64,000 nt of DNA from Achromobacter pestifer. Its GTDB lineage: Bacteria > Pseudomonadota > Gammaproteobacteria > Burkholderiales > Burkholderiaceae_B. Shown here piece by piece: positions 37,835 to 48,408 of this stretch (its first letter is position 1; every line of letters begins with the position of its first letter). The notes beneath the pieces were generated by a model. The model searched no databases. It had not been told where the DNA came from and saw only the letters and a program-made list of their open reading frames with translations. The stretch lies in NCBI RefSeq assembly GCF_902859625.1, contig NZ_CADIJX010000001.1, positions 310,001 through 374,000 of the forward strand, written 5' to 3'. The position numbers were made by a program, and so were the translations under genes.

Positions 37835-38731
37835 ATGATAGAAACCCGGTTATTGCGGCAGTTCGTCGCCGTGGCGGAGACGCTGCATTTCAACCGGGCT
37901 GCCGAACGGCTGCACATGGCGCAGCCGCCGCTCAGCCAGGCAATCCGCCGGCTGGAAGGCGAGATTGGCGCAACGCTGTTTGAGCGCACCAACCGCAGTG
38001 TGGCACTGACGCCCGCGGGCGCCGCGTTTCTTGAGACCGCCAGGGGCATCCTGGCGTCACTTGAAGACGGCGTGGCGCACACGCGGCGCGTCGCGCAGGG
38101 CATGGACGGGCATTTGACGCTGACGTTCATCAACATCACGCCCTACGCCTCGCTGTTGCGTGCGCTGCGTGATTTCCGAGAAGCCCATCCTGCCGTCGCG
38201 TTCACCCTGCAAGAAGCGACGACGCATGAGCAGGTCCGGGCGCTGGAAGGCGGCACGGCGGATGTGGGTTTTCTGCGTACGCCGGGCGCCACGGCCCCCG
38301 CTCTGCAATTTGAAACCTTGCTGCGCGAACCCATCCATGTCGCCTTGCCGGCAGGGCATCCTCTGGCGGCGCACGATGTGGTCGATCTGGCAGCGTTGAA
38401 GGACGAGCCCTTTGTCGCCTCGCCACGGCCGTTGGGGCAGGGGTTTCATGATCAATTGATCCTGCTTTGCCAGACGGCCGGGTTTGTGCCCAGGGTGGTG
38501 CAGGAAGCCCGCCAATTGCAGACGCTTGTCGCGCTGGTGGCGGCGGGTTTCGGCGTGGCGCTGCTGCCGGCCTCGCTTGCGCATCCCGGGCGGGACGACA
38601 TCGTGTTCCGGCCGCTTGAGGCCGACGCGCCGACGTCCTTGCTGCATCTGGATCTGCTGATGGCCTGGAACCCGGGCAGGGTGTCACCGGTGCGTGACCG
38701 CCTGCTGGCCGCCATGCGCGCGGTCAAATAA
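37835..38731 (+). CDS. LysR-family transcriptional regulator
   Basis: This 298-residue LysR regulator has an N-terminal HTH (HFNRAAERLHMAQPPLSQAIRRLEGEIG, about 18-45) of the kind often seen in the BenM/CatM-like group (RLLRQFVAVAETLHF). The effector domain begins about residue 90. It is followed 143 bp downstream by an MFS transporter gene in the same direction, which it may control together with itself. Its stop codon lies inside a 25-bp inverted repeat. Confidence 0.92.
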   Translation: MIETRLLRQFVAVAETLHFNRAAERLHMAQPPLSQAIRRLEGEIGATLFERTNRSVALTPAGAAFLETARGILASLEDGVAHTRRVAQGMDGHLTLTFINITPYASLLRALRDFREAHPAVAFTLQEATTHEQVRALEGGTADVGFLRTPGATAPALQFETLLREPIHVALPAGHPLAAHDVVDLAALKDEPFVASPRPLGQGFHDQLILLCQTAGFVPRVVQEARQLQTLVALVAAGFGVALLPASLAHPGRDDIVFRPLEADAPTSLLHLDLLMAWNPGRVSPVRDRLLAAMRAVK

Positions 38732-38750
38732 GACGTTAGATGTCTTATTT
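38726..38750. promoter_or_regulatory. 25-bp inverted repeat AAATAAGAC-N7-GTCTTATTT at the LysR stop codon
   Basis: Perfect 9-bp arms (38726-38734 and 38742-38750) have a 7-nt centre and include the TAA stop of the LysR gene. A further AATAAGA copy occurs at 38758-38764. It could be a weak terminator (T-rich right arm) or an operator for the downstream MFS gene. Confidence 0.5.
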
Positions 38751-38874
38751 CTTAATGAATAAGATATTTTACGGATACACGGAAGCTTCCTAAGCTCCAC
38801 GACAGTCCTCCCGCCAAGACAATGTCGATGTGCGGTGCCGGACCTTGCCCCTTGTCGTCGAGTTCGGGAGTTTC

Positions 38875-40047
38875 ATGCCTGTCGCCGTTTACATATTTTC
38901 CATTTGCACGTTTGCCTTCGGGTTGTCGGAGTTCGTGGTCGCCGGACTGGTGTCGGCGATGGCCCTCGGCCTGCACGCCAGGATCGAGGCAGTCGGCGCG
39001 GCGATCGCCGTCTATGCCTTTGGTGCGGCCATTGGCGCACCCTTCATCACCGCGCTGGTGTCGCACTGGCAAGACCGCCGCATTCTTGCGTGGGCGATGG
39101 CGGTGTTGGCGGCCGGCAGCGTCTTGATGAGTCTGTCGGCCACCTTGCCGATGCTGCTTGGCATTCGCTTCGTGGCGGGGCTGGCCCATGGCGTGTTCAT
39201 GGCGGTGGCTTCGGACGCCGCGACGCGGCTGGCAGGCAACGAACGGGCCGGCCGCGCCGTGTCCGTCGTCTGGATCGGACTGACCCTGGCGCTGGCATTG
39301 GGCGTGCCCCTGGGCACCTTGCTGGGCAGCATCTGGTCCTGGCGGGCCATCTTTGCGTCGATTGGCGTCCTGGCGCTGGCGGGTCTGGCCGGCCTGCTGT
39401 ATTGCATGCCGGCCAAAGCCGCGCGGGCCGAGAGCGGTGTCGGGGTGGGGGCGGGGTTGCGCGCCATCGCGCATCCGCAGATGCTGATGACGGCAGGCGT
39501 GGGCGTGCTGGTGAGTGTCGCCACGTTCTGCTTCTTTACCTTCATTTCGCCGTATCTGTTGCAGGTGGCGGGGGGCGACGTGCAACGGCTCAGCACGGCC
39601 ATGCTGTTGTTCGGGCTGTTTTCGATTGCCGGGAATCTTCTGGGTGGTTATTTGGCCGACAAGATGGCGACCGATCGTTCGGCGTTGTTGGCGCTGTCGG
39701 GTCTGGTGGCAAATCTGTTGGGGCTGTATCTGTTCCGGCACACCAGCTGGGTGGTGGTGGCGCTGGCCGGCACGCTGGGCCTCGTGTTCTTCTGCATTGT
39801 GACGGTACTGACCCTGCGCTTGCTGAAGCAGGCACATCGCTATGTGCCGGCCTCCACGGCGGTTGCGGCCGGCCTGAACATCGCCTCTTTCAATTTGGGG
39901 ACGGCACTGGGCGGGGGCCTGGGCAGCCTGACGATCGCCGGGGCCGGCTTGGCCGCGCTGCCCATGGTGGGGGCTGCGGCCGCCTTGGCGGCAATGGCGG
40001 CGTTATGGCTGCAATCGGCTCGGACGCGGGCGCGGCAGACTGTTTGA
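38875..40047 (+). CDS. MFS transporter, AraJ/DHA1 sugar-efflux-like
   Basis: Inner-membrane transporter of 390 residues with 12 hydrophobic segments. The N-terminal FGLSEFVVAGLVSAMA and RFVAGLAHGVFMAVASDAATRLAG are typical of the AraJ/YdhP-like DHA1 group, which exports arabinose-type sugars or drugs. GGGAG lies five bases before the ATG at 38875, so a longer reading from 38830 is rejected. It is the likely target of the LysR gene immediately upstream. Confidence 0.9.
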   Translation: MPVAVYIFSICTFAFGLSEFVVAGLVSAMALGLHARIEAVGAAIAVYAFGAAIGAPFITALVSHWQDRRILAWAMAVLAAGSVLMSLSATLPMLLGIRFVAGLAHGVFMAVASDAATRLAGNERAGRAVSVVWIGLTLALALGVPLGTLLGSIWSWRAIFASIGVLALAGLAGLLYCMPAKAARAESGVGVGAGLRAIAHPQMLMTAGVGVLVSVATFCFFTFISPYLLQVAGGDVQRLSTAMLLFGLFSIAGNLLGGYLADKMATDRSALLALSGLVANLLGLYLFRHTSWVVVALAGTLGLVFFCIVTVLTLRLLKQAHRYVPASTAVAAGLNIASFNLGTALGGGLGSLTIAGAGLAALPMVGAAAALAAMAALWLQSARTRARQTV

Positions 40048-40152
40048 TCGCGATCGAATGGCGGGGCGCTCCGGCTCCGCCAAAGACCATTTTCACGAAT
40101 GGCCAGAGTCCTTCTACAATATTGGGTTGCGTGTAATTCTGGACTGCGTGAG

Positions 40153-41667
40153 ATGTCAGACGTTTTGAGTATCGAGTCCCTGGATCTGGAAGCCAGGGGT
40201 ATCGCCCGTCGCGACGGGAAAGTGGTGTTCGTGGAAGGGGCCCTGCCGGGCGAACGGGTCACCACCGTCACGGTGCGCCGCAAGCCGTCCTATGAGATCG
40301 CGCGCGTGGACCAGGTGATGCGGCCGTCGTCGCAACGGGTCGTGCCGCGCTGCCCGCACTTTGGCGTCTGTGGCGGCTGTGCCATGCAGCATCTGGAGCC
40401 CAGCACGCAAGTGGCCATCAAGCAACGTTCGCTGGAAGACACCTTCTGGCATGTCGGCAAGCTGCGCCCCGCGCTGATCCTGCCGCCGCTGCAAGGGCCG
40501 ACCTGGGGCTACCGTTACCGCGCGCGCTTGTCGGTGCGGGTCGTGCCGAAGAAGGGCGGCGTGCTGGTGGGTTTTCACGAGCGCAAGAGCAGCTTTGTGG
40601 CCGACATGCGCGAATGCCATGTGTTGCCGCGCCACGTCAGCGACCTGCTGGTGCCGCTACGCGGGATGATCGCGTCGATGTCCGCGCCAGACCGCATGCC
40701 GCAGATCGAAGTATCGCTGGGTGAAGGCGTGACGGCACTGGTGCTGCGCCACCTGCTGCCGCTGACCGATGGTGACATCGCCATCCTGCGCGCGTTCGCG
40801 GCCGAGCACAACGTGCAATGGTGGCTGCAATCCAAGGGCCCCGAGACGGTGCATCCGCTGGAGCGCGAGCACGACGACACGCTGGCCTACACCATGCCGG
40901 AATTCGGCTTGCGCATGCCGTACCGTCCGACCGATTTCACGCAGGTCAACCACGCCATCAACCGCGCGATGGTGTCGCGCGCGCTGAAGCTGCTGGACGT
41001 GCAGCCCACCGACCGCGTCGCTGACCTGTTCTGTGGTTTGGGCAATTTCACGCTGCCGCTGGCGACGCAGGGCCGCGAGGCCGTGGGCGTGGAAGGCAGC
41101 AAGGCGCTGACCGACCGCGCGTTCGACGCCGCATCGCGCCACGGACTGGGCGACCGCACCAGCTTCGCCACGCTGAACCTGTTTGAAGTGGACGCGCATT
41201 GGCTGCGCAGCCTGGGGTTCTTCGACCGCATGCTGATCGACCCGCCGCGCGAAGGGGCGCATGCCGTGTCGCAAGCCTTGGCGGAACTGTCGGCCGAAGA
41301 GCGTCCGCGCCGCATCGTCTACGTGTCCTGTAATCCGGCCACGCTGGCGCGCGATGCCGCGATCCTGGTACATGAAGGCGGCTACGTGTTGAAGAGCGCT
41401 GGCGTGATCAACATGTTCCCGCATACGGGCCATGTGGAATCGATCGCGGTGTTTGAATCGCTGGACGCGGCGGGCGTGCTGGAAGTGAAGGAACGTGCCC
41501 GCCAGCGCGCCATCCAGGCTGCTGCGGATGCGGTGGCGGCGGAAGAGGCCCGGGCGGCAGCGGCGGCAGAGAAGGCGGCTGCCAAGCAGGCGGCGACCGA
41601 TGCCTATCACGCGCGCGTGGCGGCCGATGCCGAAACGGCAGAGGCTGGGGAAGCAGCTCAGGGCTGA
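40153..41667 (+). CDS. rlmD: 23S rRNA m5U1939 methyltransferase RlmD, with Ala/Glu-rich tail
   Basis: RlmD methylates U1939 of 23S rRNA. A TRAM domain (residues about 1-60, [21 protein letters not shown]) is followed by the iron-sulfur Cys set in [14 protein letters not shown] with a later Cys in MRECHVLP. The SAM-methyltransferase core has [14 protein letters not shown], the segment LIDPPREGA and the catalytic [12 protein letters not shown]. The ATG at 40153 begins the TRAM domain. After the fold, about 55 extra residues (from [10 protein letters not shown]) form an Ala/Glu-rich, probably helical tail that typical RlmD lacks. A strong terminator follows. Confidence 0.95.
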   Translation: MSDVLSIESLDLEARGIARRDGKVVFVEGALPGERVTTVTVRRKPSYEIARVDQVMRPSSQRVVPRCPHFGVCGGCAMQHLEPSTQVAIKQRSLEDTFWHVGKLRPALILPPLQGPTWGYRYRARLSVRVVPKKGGVLVGFHERKSSFVADMRECHVLPRHVSDLLVPLRGMIASMSAPDRMPQIEVSLGEGVTALVLRHLLPLTDGDIAILRAFAAEHNVQWWLQSKGPETVHPLEREHDDTLAYTMPEFGLRMPYRPTDFTQVNHAINRAMVSRALKLLDVQPTDRVADLFCGLGNFTLPLATQGREAVGVEGSKALTDRAFDAASRHGLGDRTSFATLNLFEVDAHWLRSLGFFDRMLIDPPREGAHAVSQALAELSAEERPRRIVYVSCNPATLARDAAILVHEGGYVLKSAGVINMFPHTGHVESIAVFESLDAAGVLEVKERARQRAIQAAADAVAAEEARAAAAAEKAAAKQAATDAYHARVAADAETAEAGEAAQG

Positions 41668-41689
41668 TCCCCAGCGTAGTGCAGACGTG

Positions 41690-41726
41690 AAACTGGCCGG
41701 GCTTGTCGCCCGGCCAGTTTCGTTTT
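41690..41726. terminator. Strong bidirectional terminator between rlmD and cueR
   Basis: AAACTGGCCGGG (41690-41701) pairs perfectly with CCCGGCCAGTTT (41709-41720) around a 7-nt loop, followed by CGTTTT. Confidence 0.9.
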
Positions 41727-41757
41727 GGCCAGTGAGGCGGGTTCGGCGCGTTCTGCT

Positions 41758-42150
41758 TTAGTGCGACCGCCCCAGATTCTCCAGGATCGGGCAATTGGGC
41801 CGGTCGTCGCCGTGACAGTGGTGCGCCAGGTGCTTCAGCGTGGCGGCCATGTCGTGCAGGGCTTCGGCCTTGCGCTCCAATTCCTGCACGTGCTCCAGCG
41901 CGATGCGCTTGACGTCGGCACTGGCGCGACTGCGATCCTTCCACAGCGCCAGCAGCTCATTCATCTGCTCCACCGAGAAACCCAGATCCCGCGCGCGGCG
42001 CACGAAGCGCAGGGTGTGCAGGTCTTGATCGCTGTAGACCCGGTAGCCCGAGTCCGTCCGCACGGCAGGGCCGATCAGGCCAATGCTCTCGTAGTAGCGG
42101 ATCATCTTGGCGGAAATGCCCGAGCTTTTGGCTGCTTCTCCGATATTCAT
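41758..42150 (-). CDS. cueR: MerR-family copper-responsive regulator CueR
   Basis: CueR activates copper-efflux genes when it binds Cu+ or Ag+. The MerR HTH (MNIGEAAKSSGISAKMIRYYESIGLI) is followed by the long dimer helix. The metal loop has Cys112 and Cys120 (HHCHGDDRPNCPI), and Ser77 is present, the residue that marks monovalent-metal sensors; all three numbers match E. coli CueR. At 130 residues it is full length. It is encoded just downstream of copA on the same strand (15-bp gap), so it may be autoregulated with copA. The two MerR-type promoters near 44.5 kb are its obvious targets. Confidence 0.95.
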   Translation of the reverse strand: MNIGEAAKSSGISAKMIRYYESIGLIGPAVRTDSGYRVYSDQDLHTLRFVRRARDLGFSVEQMNELLALWKDRSRASADVKRIALEHVQELERKAEALHDMAATLKHLAHHCHGDDRPNCPILENLGRSH

Positions 42151-42165
42151 GATGGTCTCCTTGGA

Positions 42166-44445
<2,280 letters not shown>

Positions 44446-44474
44446 GGCGGTTCTCGTTTTGGAGTGGAGCCTGT

Positions 44475-44505
44475 AGTTTCATCCTTCCCATGATGGGAAG
44501 GTCAA
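44475..44505 (-). promoter_or_regulatory. CueR-type promoter of copA
   Basis: On the minus strand, TTGACC (-35, 44500-44505) and GAAACT (-10, 44475-44480) are 19 bp apart, the long spacer of MerR-activated promoters. The spacer holds a perfect dyad CCTTCCCAT-N-ATGGGAAGG (44483-44501), which closely resembles the E. coli copA operator. Confidence 0.9.
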
Positions 44506-44519
44506 GGTGCATTTTACGC

Positions 44520-44550
44520 TTGACCTTGACACGATGGGAATGTTTAAGCT
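44520..44550 (+). promoter_or_regulatory. CueR-type promoter of copZ
   Basis: TTGACC (44520-44525), a 19-bp spacer and TAAGCT (44545-44550) have the same architecture as the copA promoter. The spacer dyad is imperfect (CCTTGACACGATGGGAATG), suggesting weaker CueR binding. Confidence 0.8.
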
Positions 44551-44607
44551 TCATTCCATGGCTGGCAAAATCGTTGCCCGCCGCCTTGAACCATCAGGAG
44601 AAAAACA

Positions 44608-44808
44608 ATGAGCATCGAATTCCAAGTGCCCGACATGACCTGCGGCCATTGCGTGAAGACCATCACCGGCGCGGTGAGCCAAGTGGCCCCGGGCGCCACG
44701 GTGTCGGTGGACTTGCCGACGCACCGCGTCACCATTACGGGCACGGACCAAGCCGACAAGGTAGAAGCCGCCATCCGTGACGCCGGCTACGAGCCGTCGC
44801 GCCTGTAA
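44608..44808 (+). CDS. copZ: CopZ-like copper chaperone (HMA domain)
   Basis: A 66-residue soluble heavy-metal-associated protein with Cys12/Cys15 in MTCGHCVKT and the usual beta-alpha-beta-beta-alpha-beta pattern ending GYEPSRL. It binds Cu+ in the cytosol and hands it to CopA. AGGAG lies eight bases before the ATG. It is divergent from copA, with its own CueR-type promoter. Confidence 0.95.
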   Translation: MSIEFQVPDMTCGHCVKTITGAVSQVAPGATVSVDLPTHRVTITGTDQADKVEAAIRDAGYEPSRL

Positions 44809-44885
44809 GCGGGTCACGCCGGCCGCCGGAAGATCGGGCTATGATAGTTCGATATTTCCGGCGGCTATTTCTTGATTGCCAAAAC

Positions 44886-44926
44886 CTATCGATCAATTTA
44901 ATTTATTAAATTTGATTTATTGATAG
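44886..44926. promoter_or_regulatory. AT-rich imperfect dyad upstream of the Prx-Grx gene
   Basis: CTATCGATCAAT (from 44886) and the inverse ATTGATAG (ending 44926) form an imperfect inverted repeat around a run of A/T bases in an otherwise GC-rich region. OxyR control would be expected for a peroxidase gene, but the four ATAG/CTAT elements are not at the canonical 7-bp spacing. Confidence 0.35.
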
Positions 44927-44987
44927 CTGAGATTTATCATTCTTTCCATGGTGGTTAAACAAACCCCGCTACCCAAGGAGAGATTGA

Positions 44988-45716
44988 ATGCTGCAACACC
45001 GCGAAGGCCAACGTGTTCCGAACGTAACGTTCCCCGTCCGTGAGGACAACACGTGGAAGAAGGTCACGACCGACGATTTGTTCAAGAACAAGACGGTTGT
45101 CGTCTTCTCGCTTCCCGGCGCTTTCACGCCGACCTGCTCGTCGACCCACCTGCCGCGCTACAACGAACTGGCCCCCGCGTTCTTCAACGCTGGCGTGGAC
45201 AGCATCGTCTGCGTGTCGGTCAACGACACCTTCGTCATGAACGAATGGGCCAAGGACCAGGAATCGGCCAACATCACGCTGCTGCCCGACGGCAACGGTG
45301 CCTTCACCGAAGGCATGGGCATGCTGGTCGACAAGAGCGACCTGGGCTTCGGCAAGCGCAGCTGGCGCTATTCGATGCTGGTGAAGGACGGCGTTGTCCA
45401 GAAGATGTTCATCGAACCTGAAAAGGAAGGCGATCCGTTTGAAGTGTCGGATGCCGATACGATGCTGGCGCATATCGCCCCGTCGGCCAAGAAGCCCGAC
45501 CAGGTGGTCGTGTTCTCCAAGCCGGGCTGCCCGTTCTGCGTGGAAGCCAAGGCGCTGCTGGATGAAAAGGGCTACGCCCCGATCGAAATCCCGCTGGAAA
45601 ACAAGGTCCGCAGCCGTGTGATTGGCGCCGTGTCCGGCAAGGGCACCGCTCCCCAGGTGTTCATCAACGGTTCGTTGATCGGCGGCCTGGAAGACCTGAA
45701 GGCGCACTTCGCCTAA
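44988..45716 (+). CDS. Peroxiredoxin-glutaredoxin fusion (hybrid Prx5/Grx)
   Basis: This 242-residue bifunctional peroxidase has an N-terminal Prx5-type peroxiredoxin domain with peroxidatic Cys50 ([13 protein letters not shown]). It is joined at about residue 170 to a glutaredoxin domain with Cys181/Cys184 ([10 protein letters not shown]). The family reduces peroxides with glutathione (or glutathione amide in Chromatium), the Grx domain recycling the Prx domain. It is cytoplasmic, with no signal peptide. The flavoprotein disulfide reductase encoded 238 bp downstream may complete the electron path. The promoter region is AT-rich. Confidence 0.95.
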   Translation: MLQHREGQRVPNVTFPVREDNTWKKVTTDDLFKNKTVVVFSLPGAFTPTCSSTHLPRYNELAPAFFNAGVDSIVCVSVNDTFVMNEWAKDQESANITLLPDGNGAFTEGMGMLVDKSDLGFGKRSWRYSMLVKDGVVQKMFIEPEKEGDPFEVSDADTMLAHIAPSAKKPDQVVVFSKPGCPFCVEAKALLDEKGYAPIEIPLENKVRSRVIGAVSGKGTAPQVFINGSLIGGLEDLKAHFA

Positions 45717-45954
45717 GCGTCCATCAAGCCATCGGGCCGGGATCTGATCCTGGCCCGACAGGGCGGGGCCACCGGGGCCGCCATCACGCGGTTCCGGCCC
45801 CTCTGCCCGACGAGTTTCCCTTCTTACGCACCCTTAACGCATTTCCTGCGCGGCCGTCACGGGCGCCGCCGGACGGCGTTCGTCCAGAGGATGCGCAACA
45901 AGGCGGAATTCGCCTTTGAATCCTTGCTACCCGAAACATGGGGGATACCTGATC

Positions 45955-47391
45955 ATGAAAACTCTGCATACCGATATCGCTGTCATCGGCGCCGGCACCG
46001 CCGGTCTGGCCGCCTATCGTGCCGCGAAGGCGGCCGGCAAGCGCGCGCTGCTGATTGAAGGTGGCCCCTATGGCACCACCTGCGCTCGGGTTGGCTGCAT
46101 GCCGTCCAAGCTGCTGATCGCCGCCGCCGAAGCCGCTCACAATGCGGCCCATGCGGATGCCTTTGGCGTTCACATCAGCGGTGAAATATCGGTGGATGGG
46201 GCCGCAGTGATGGACCGCGTCAAGCGTGAGCGCGATCGCTTCGTGGGGTTCGTGCTGGAAGGCGTGGAGAACATTCCTGCGGAAGACAAGTTGCGCGGCT
46301 ATGCACGTTTCGTCTCCGACACGGTGCTGCGGGTGGACGACCATACCGAGGTGCATGCGACTCGCGTGGTCATTGCCACCGGTTCACGCCCGTCGGTGCC
46401 GCCGCCGTTCCGCGCGCTGGGCGACCGCCTGGTGGTGAACGATGACGTCTTTGCGTGGGACGACCTGCCGCGCCGCGTGGCTGTGTTCGGCCCGGGCGTG
46501 ATCGGGCTGGAGTTGGGCCAGGCGCTGGCGCGGCTCGGAGTCGAGGTGCGCGTGTTTGGTGTCAGTGGCAGCCTGGGCGGTATCAGTGATCCCCAGGTGC
46601 GTTTGAATGCCCGCAAGATCTTCCAGCGCGAGTTCTATTTGGACCCGGATGCCCGCGTGCTGGAAACCACCCGCGTCGGCGACGAAGTGGAAGTGCGCTA
46701 TGTGACGCTGGACAACAGTGAGCGCACCGAACGCTTTGACTTTGCGCTGGTTGCGACCGGCCGTCGCGCCAATGTCGACGGACTGGGCTTGGAAAACACC
46801 TCGCTTGAACTGAATGCTCAGGGCGTGCCGCTGTTTGACCGCGAAACGATGCAGGCGGGCGATTTGCCGATCTTCATCGCCGGTGATGCGAATGCCGACG
46901 CGCCCTTGTTGCACGAAGCTGCCGACGAAGGCCGCATCGCAGGCGAAAACGCCGCGCGCTTCCCCGACGTGCGCCAGGGTTTGCGCCGTGCGCCGCTGGC
47001 GGTGGTGTTCTCGGACCCGCAAATCGCATTGGCGGGGCAGGGTTACGGCCGCTTGGTGCCGGGCACCTTCGTCATCGGTGAAGTGGACTTCAGCGACCAG
47101 GGCCGTTCGCGGGTGATGGGAAAGAACAAGGGCATGTTGCACGTGTATGCCGATATCGCGACGGGTCGCTTCCTGGGCGCGGAAATGGTCGGTCCCAGCG
47201 CCGAGCATATCGGTCACCTGCTGGCCTGGGCGGTGCAGCAGGAACTGACGGTTGCGCGCATGCTGGAAATGCCGTTCTACCATCCCGTGATCGAAGAGGG
47301 CCTGCGCACCGCGCTGCGCGACGCCGCCGCCAAGCTGGCCCGTGCGCAGGAAGCGTTGCGCCGCGAGGAATCCGAAAACGAAATGGCGTGA
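45955..47391 (+). CDS. Pyridine nucleotide-disulfide oxidoreductase (dihydrolipoyl dehydrogenase-like)
   Basis: This FAD- and NAD(P)H-dependent homodimeric reductase has 478 residues. FAD motif GAGTAG (12-17), redox-active pair Cys43/Cys48 (TTCARVGCMPSK), second nucleotide motif FGPGVIGLELGQAL near 180, and the active-site His443-Glu448 (YHPVIEEGL) are all present. Annotators usually call such proteins dihydrolipoyl dehydrogenase. The motif TTCARVGC differs from classical Lpd (GTCLNVGC), and no lipoyl-enzyme genes are nearby. A role in reducing the adjacent Prx-Grx fusion or glutathione-like disulfides is therefore possible. GGGGGA precedes the ATG at 45955. Confidence 0.9.
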   Translation: MKTLHTDIAVIGAGTAGLAAYRAAKAAGKRALLIEGGPYGTTCARVGCMPSKLLIAAAEAAHNAAHADAFGVHISGEISVDGAAVMDRVKRERDRFVGFVLEGVENIPAEDKLRGYARFVSDTVLRVDDHTEVHATRVVIATGSRPSVPPPFRALGDRLVVNDDVFAWDDLPRRVAVFGPGVIGLELGQALARLGVEVRVFGVSGSLGGISDPQVRLNARKIFQREFYLDPDARVLETTRVGDEVEVRYVTLDNSERTERFDFALVATGRRANVDGLGLENTSLELNAQGVPLFDRETMQAGDLPIFIAGDANADAPLLHEAADEGRIAGENAARFPDVRQGLRRAPLAVVFSDPQIALAGQGYGRLVPGTFVIGEVDFSDQGRSRVMGKNKGMLHVYADIATGRFLGAEMVGPSAEHIGHLLAWAVQQELTVARMLEMPFYHPVIEEGLRTALRDAAAKLARAQEALRREESENEMA

Positions 47392-47456
47392 TATCGCCCG
47401 CCAGGCAGAAAATGCTGGCAACACCTAGCCGGGCCTAGCCTTGGCTGTCATGCAAG

Positions 47457-47489
47457 AAAATGGGGCCGCGAAAATCGCGGCCCCATTTT
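47457..47489. terminator. Very strong bidirectional terminator between the disulfide reductase gene and rlmJ
   Basis: A perfect 15-bp stem from AAAATGGGGCCGCGA (47457-47471) and its inverse (47475-47489), with a 3-nt loop and A/T runs at both bases, serves both convergent genes. Confidence 0.95.
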
Positions 47490-47504
47490 CATGAATCGAA
47501 CGCC

Positions 47505-48395
47505 TTAGTCGTCCGACTGCTTCTTCGGAACGGGGAACGGATTCTCGCGATATTGCAGCGTGAAGCCGGCGCGTTCGTCCTGGCCGAGTTCGCGGGCCAG
47601 ATAGGGCATGGCCTGCTTGAGTCCTTCGTGCAGCGTCCACGGCGGGTTGATCAGGAACATGCCGCTGCCATGCAGGCCGTAGCCGTCGATGGTGGATTTC
47701 TTGACGGTCAGGGTGGCGTGCAGCCAGCTCTTGACCTTCAGGTTTTCAAAGTGGCGGGCCATTTCGCTGGCTTCGCGGCGCTGCACCAGCGGATACCAGA
47801 CGGCGATGGTGCCGGTGGCGAAGCGCTTGATGCATTCCTTCACCGTGATCAGCGTGCGGCGATAGTCGTGCTTGTCTTCATAAGACGGGTCGATCAGCAC
47901 CATGCCACGGCGCGTGGGCGGCGGCAGCAAGGCCTTGACGCCCTCGAAGCCGTCATCACCGTAGATCGTGGTCTGGCGCTGCGCTGCGCGGCCCTGGTGT
48001 TCCAGGTTGACGACCAGCGTGTCGATTTCGGTCGGGTGCATCTCGAACAGGCGCAACCGGTCTGACGGGCGCATCACGTCCAGCGCCAACCAGGGCGAAC
48101 CGGGGTAGCGCTTCAGGCGGCCATTGGTGTTGTAGTCGCGGATGCGGGCAACGTAGTCGGCCAGCAGCGGCGGCAAGTCCTTGGCTTCCCACAGACGGCC
48201 GATGCCATCCACGAATTCCGAGGTCTTGTTGGCCCAGTCGCTTTCCAAGTTGTACAGGCCGGCACCCGCGTGGGTGTCCACGACCCAATAGGGCGCGTCT
48301 TTCTTGTTGAAGTAATCCAGGGTGTGAACCAGGATGGCGTGCTTGAGCACGTCGGCATGGTTGCCGGCGTGAAAGGCGTGGCGGTAACTGAACAC
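47505..48395 (-). CDS. rlmJ: 23S rRNA (A2030-N6) methyltransferase RlmJ
   Basis: RlmJ makes m6A at position 2030 of 23S rRNA. The N-terminal FSYRHAFHAGNHADVLKHAILVHTLDYF is the family signature, followed by VVDTHAGAGLYNLES for SAM binding. The start is a GTG at 48395, which gives the canonical N-terminus and 296 residues; a longer reading would run into the upstream gene. The catalytic motif reads IDPSYEDK, with Ser in place of the second Pro of the usual DPPY. The glycerophosphodiesterase gene ends 13 bp upstream, so the two genes are probably cotranscribed. Confidence 0.94.
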   Translation of the reverse strand: MFSYRHAFHAGNHADVLKHAILVHTLDYFNKKDAPYWVVDTHAGAGLYNLESDWANKTSEFVDGIGRLWEAKDLPPLLADYVARIRDYNTNGRLKRYPGSPWLALDVMRPSDRLRLFEMHPTEIDTLVVNLEHQGRAAQRQTTIYGDDGFEGVKALLPPPTRRGMVLIDPSYEDKHDYRRTLITVKECIKRFATGTIAVWYPLVQRREASEMARHFENLKVKSWLHATLTVKKSTIDGYGLHGSGMFLINPPWTLHEGLKQAMPYLARELGQDERAGFTLQYRENPFPVPKKQSDD

Positions 48396-48408
48396 GGGGC
48401 GTTCTGCC

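Noticed and set aside
44839..44942. Canonical four-part OxyR site ATAG-N7-CTAT-N7-ATAG-N7-CTAT
   Set aside because: ATAG and CTAT words are present but not at 7-bp spacing; kept only as an imperfect dyad.
45735..45757. Long dyad GGGCCGGGATC/GATCCTGGCCC after the Prx-Grx gene as a terminator
   Set aside because: The stem is good, but there is no T-run and the loop is formed by near-palindromic GATC; termination is not supported.
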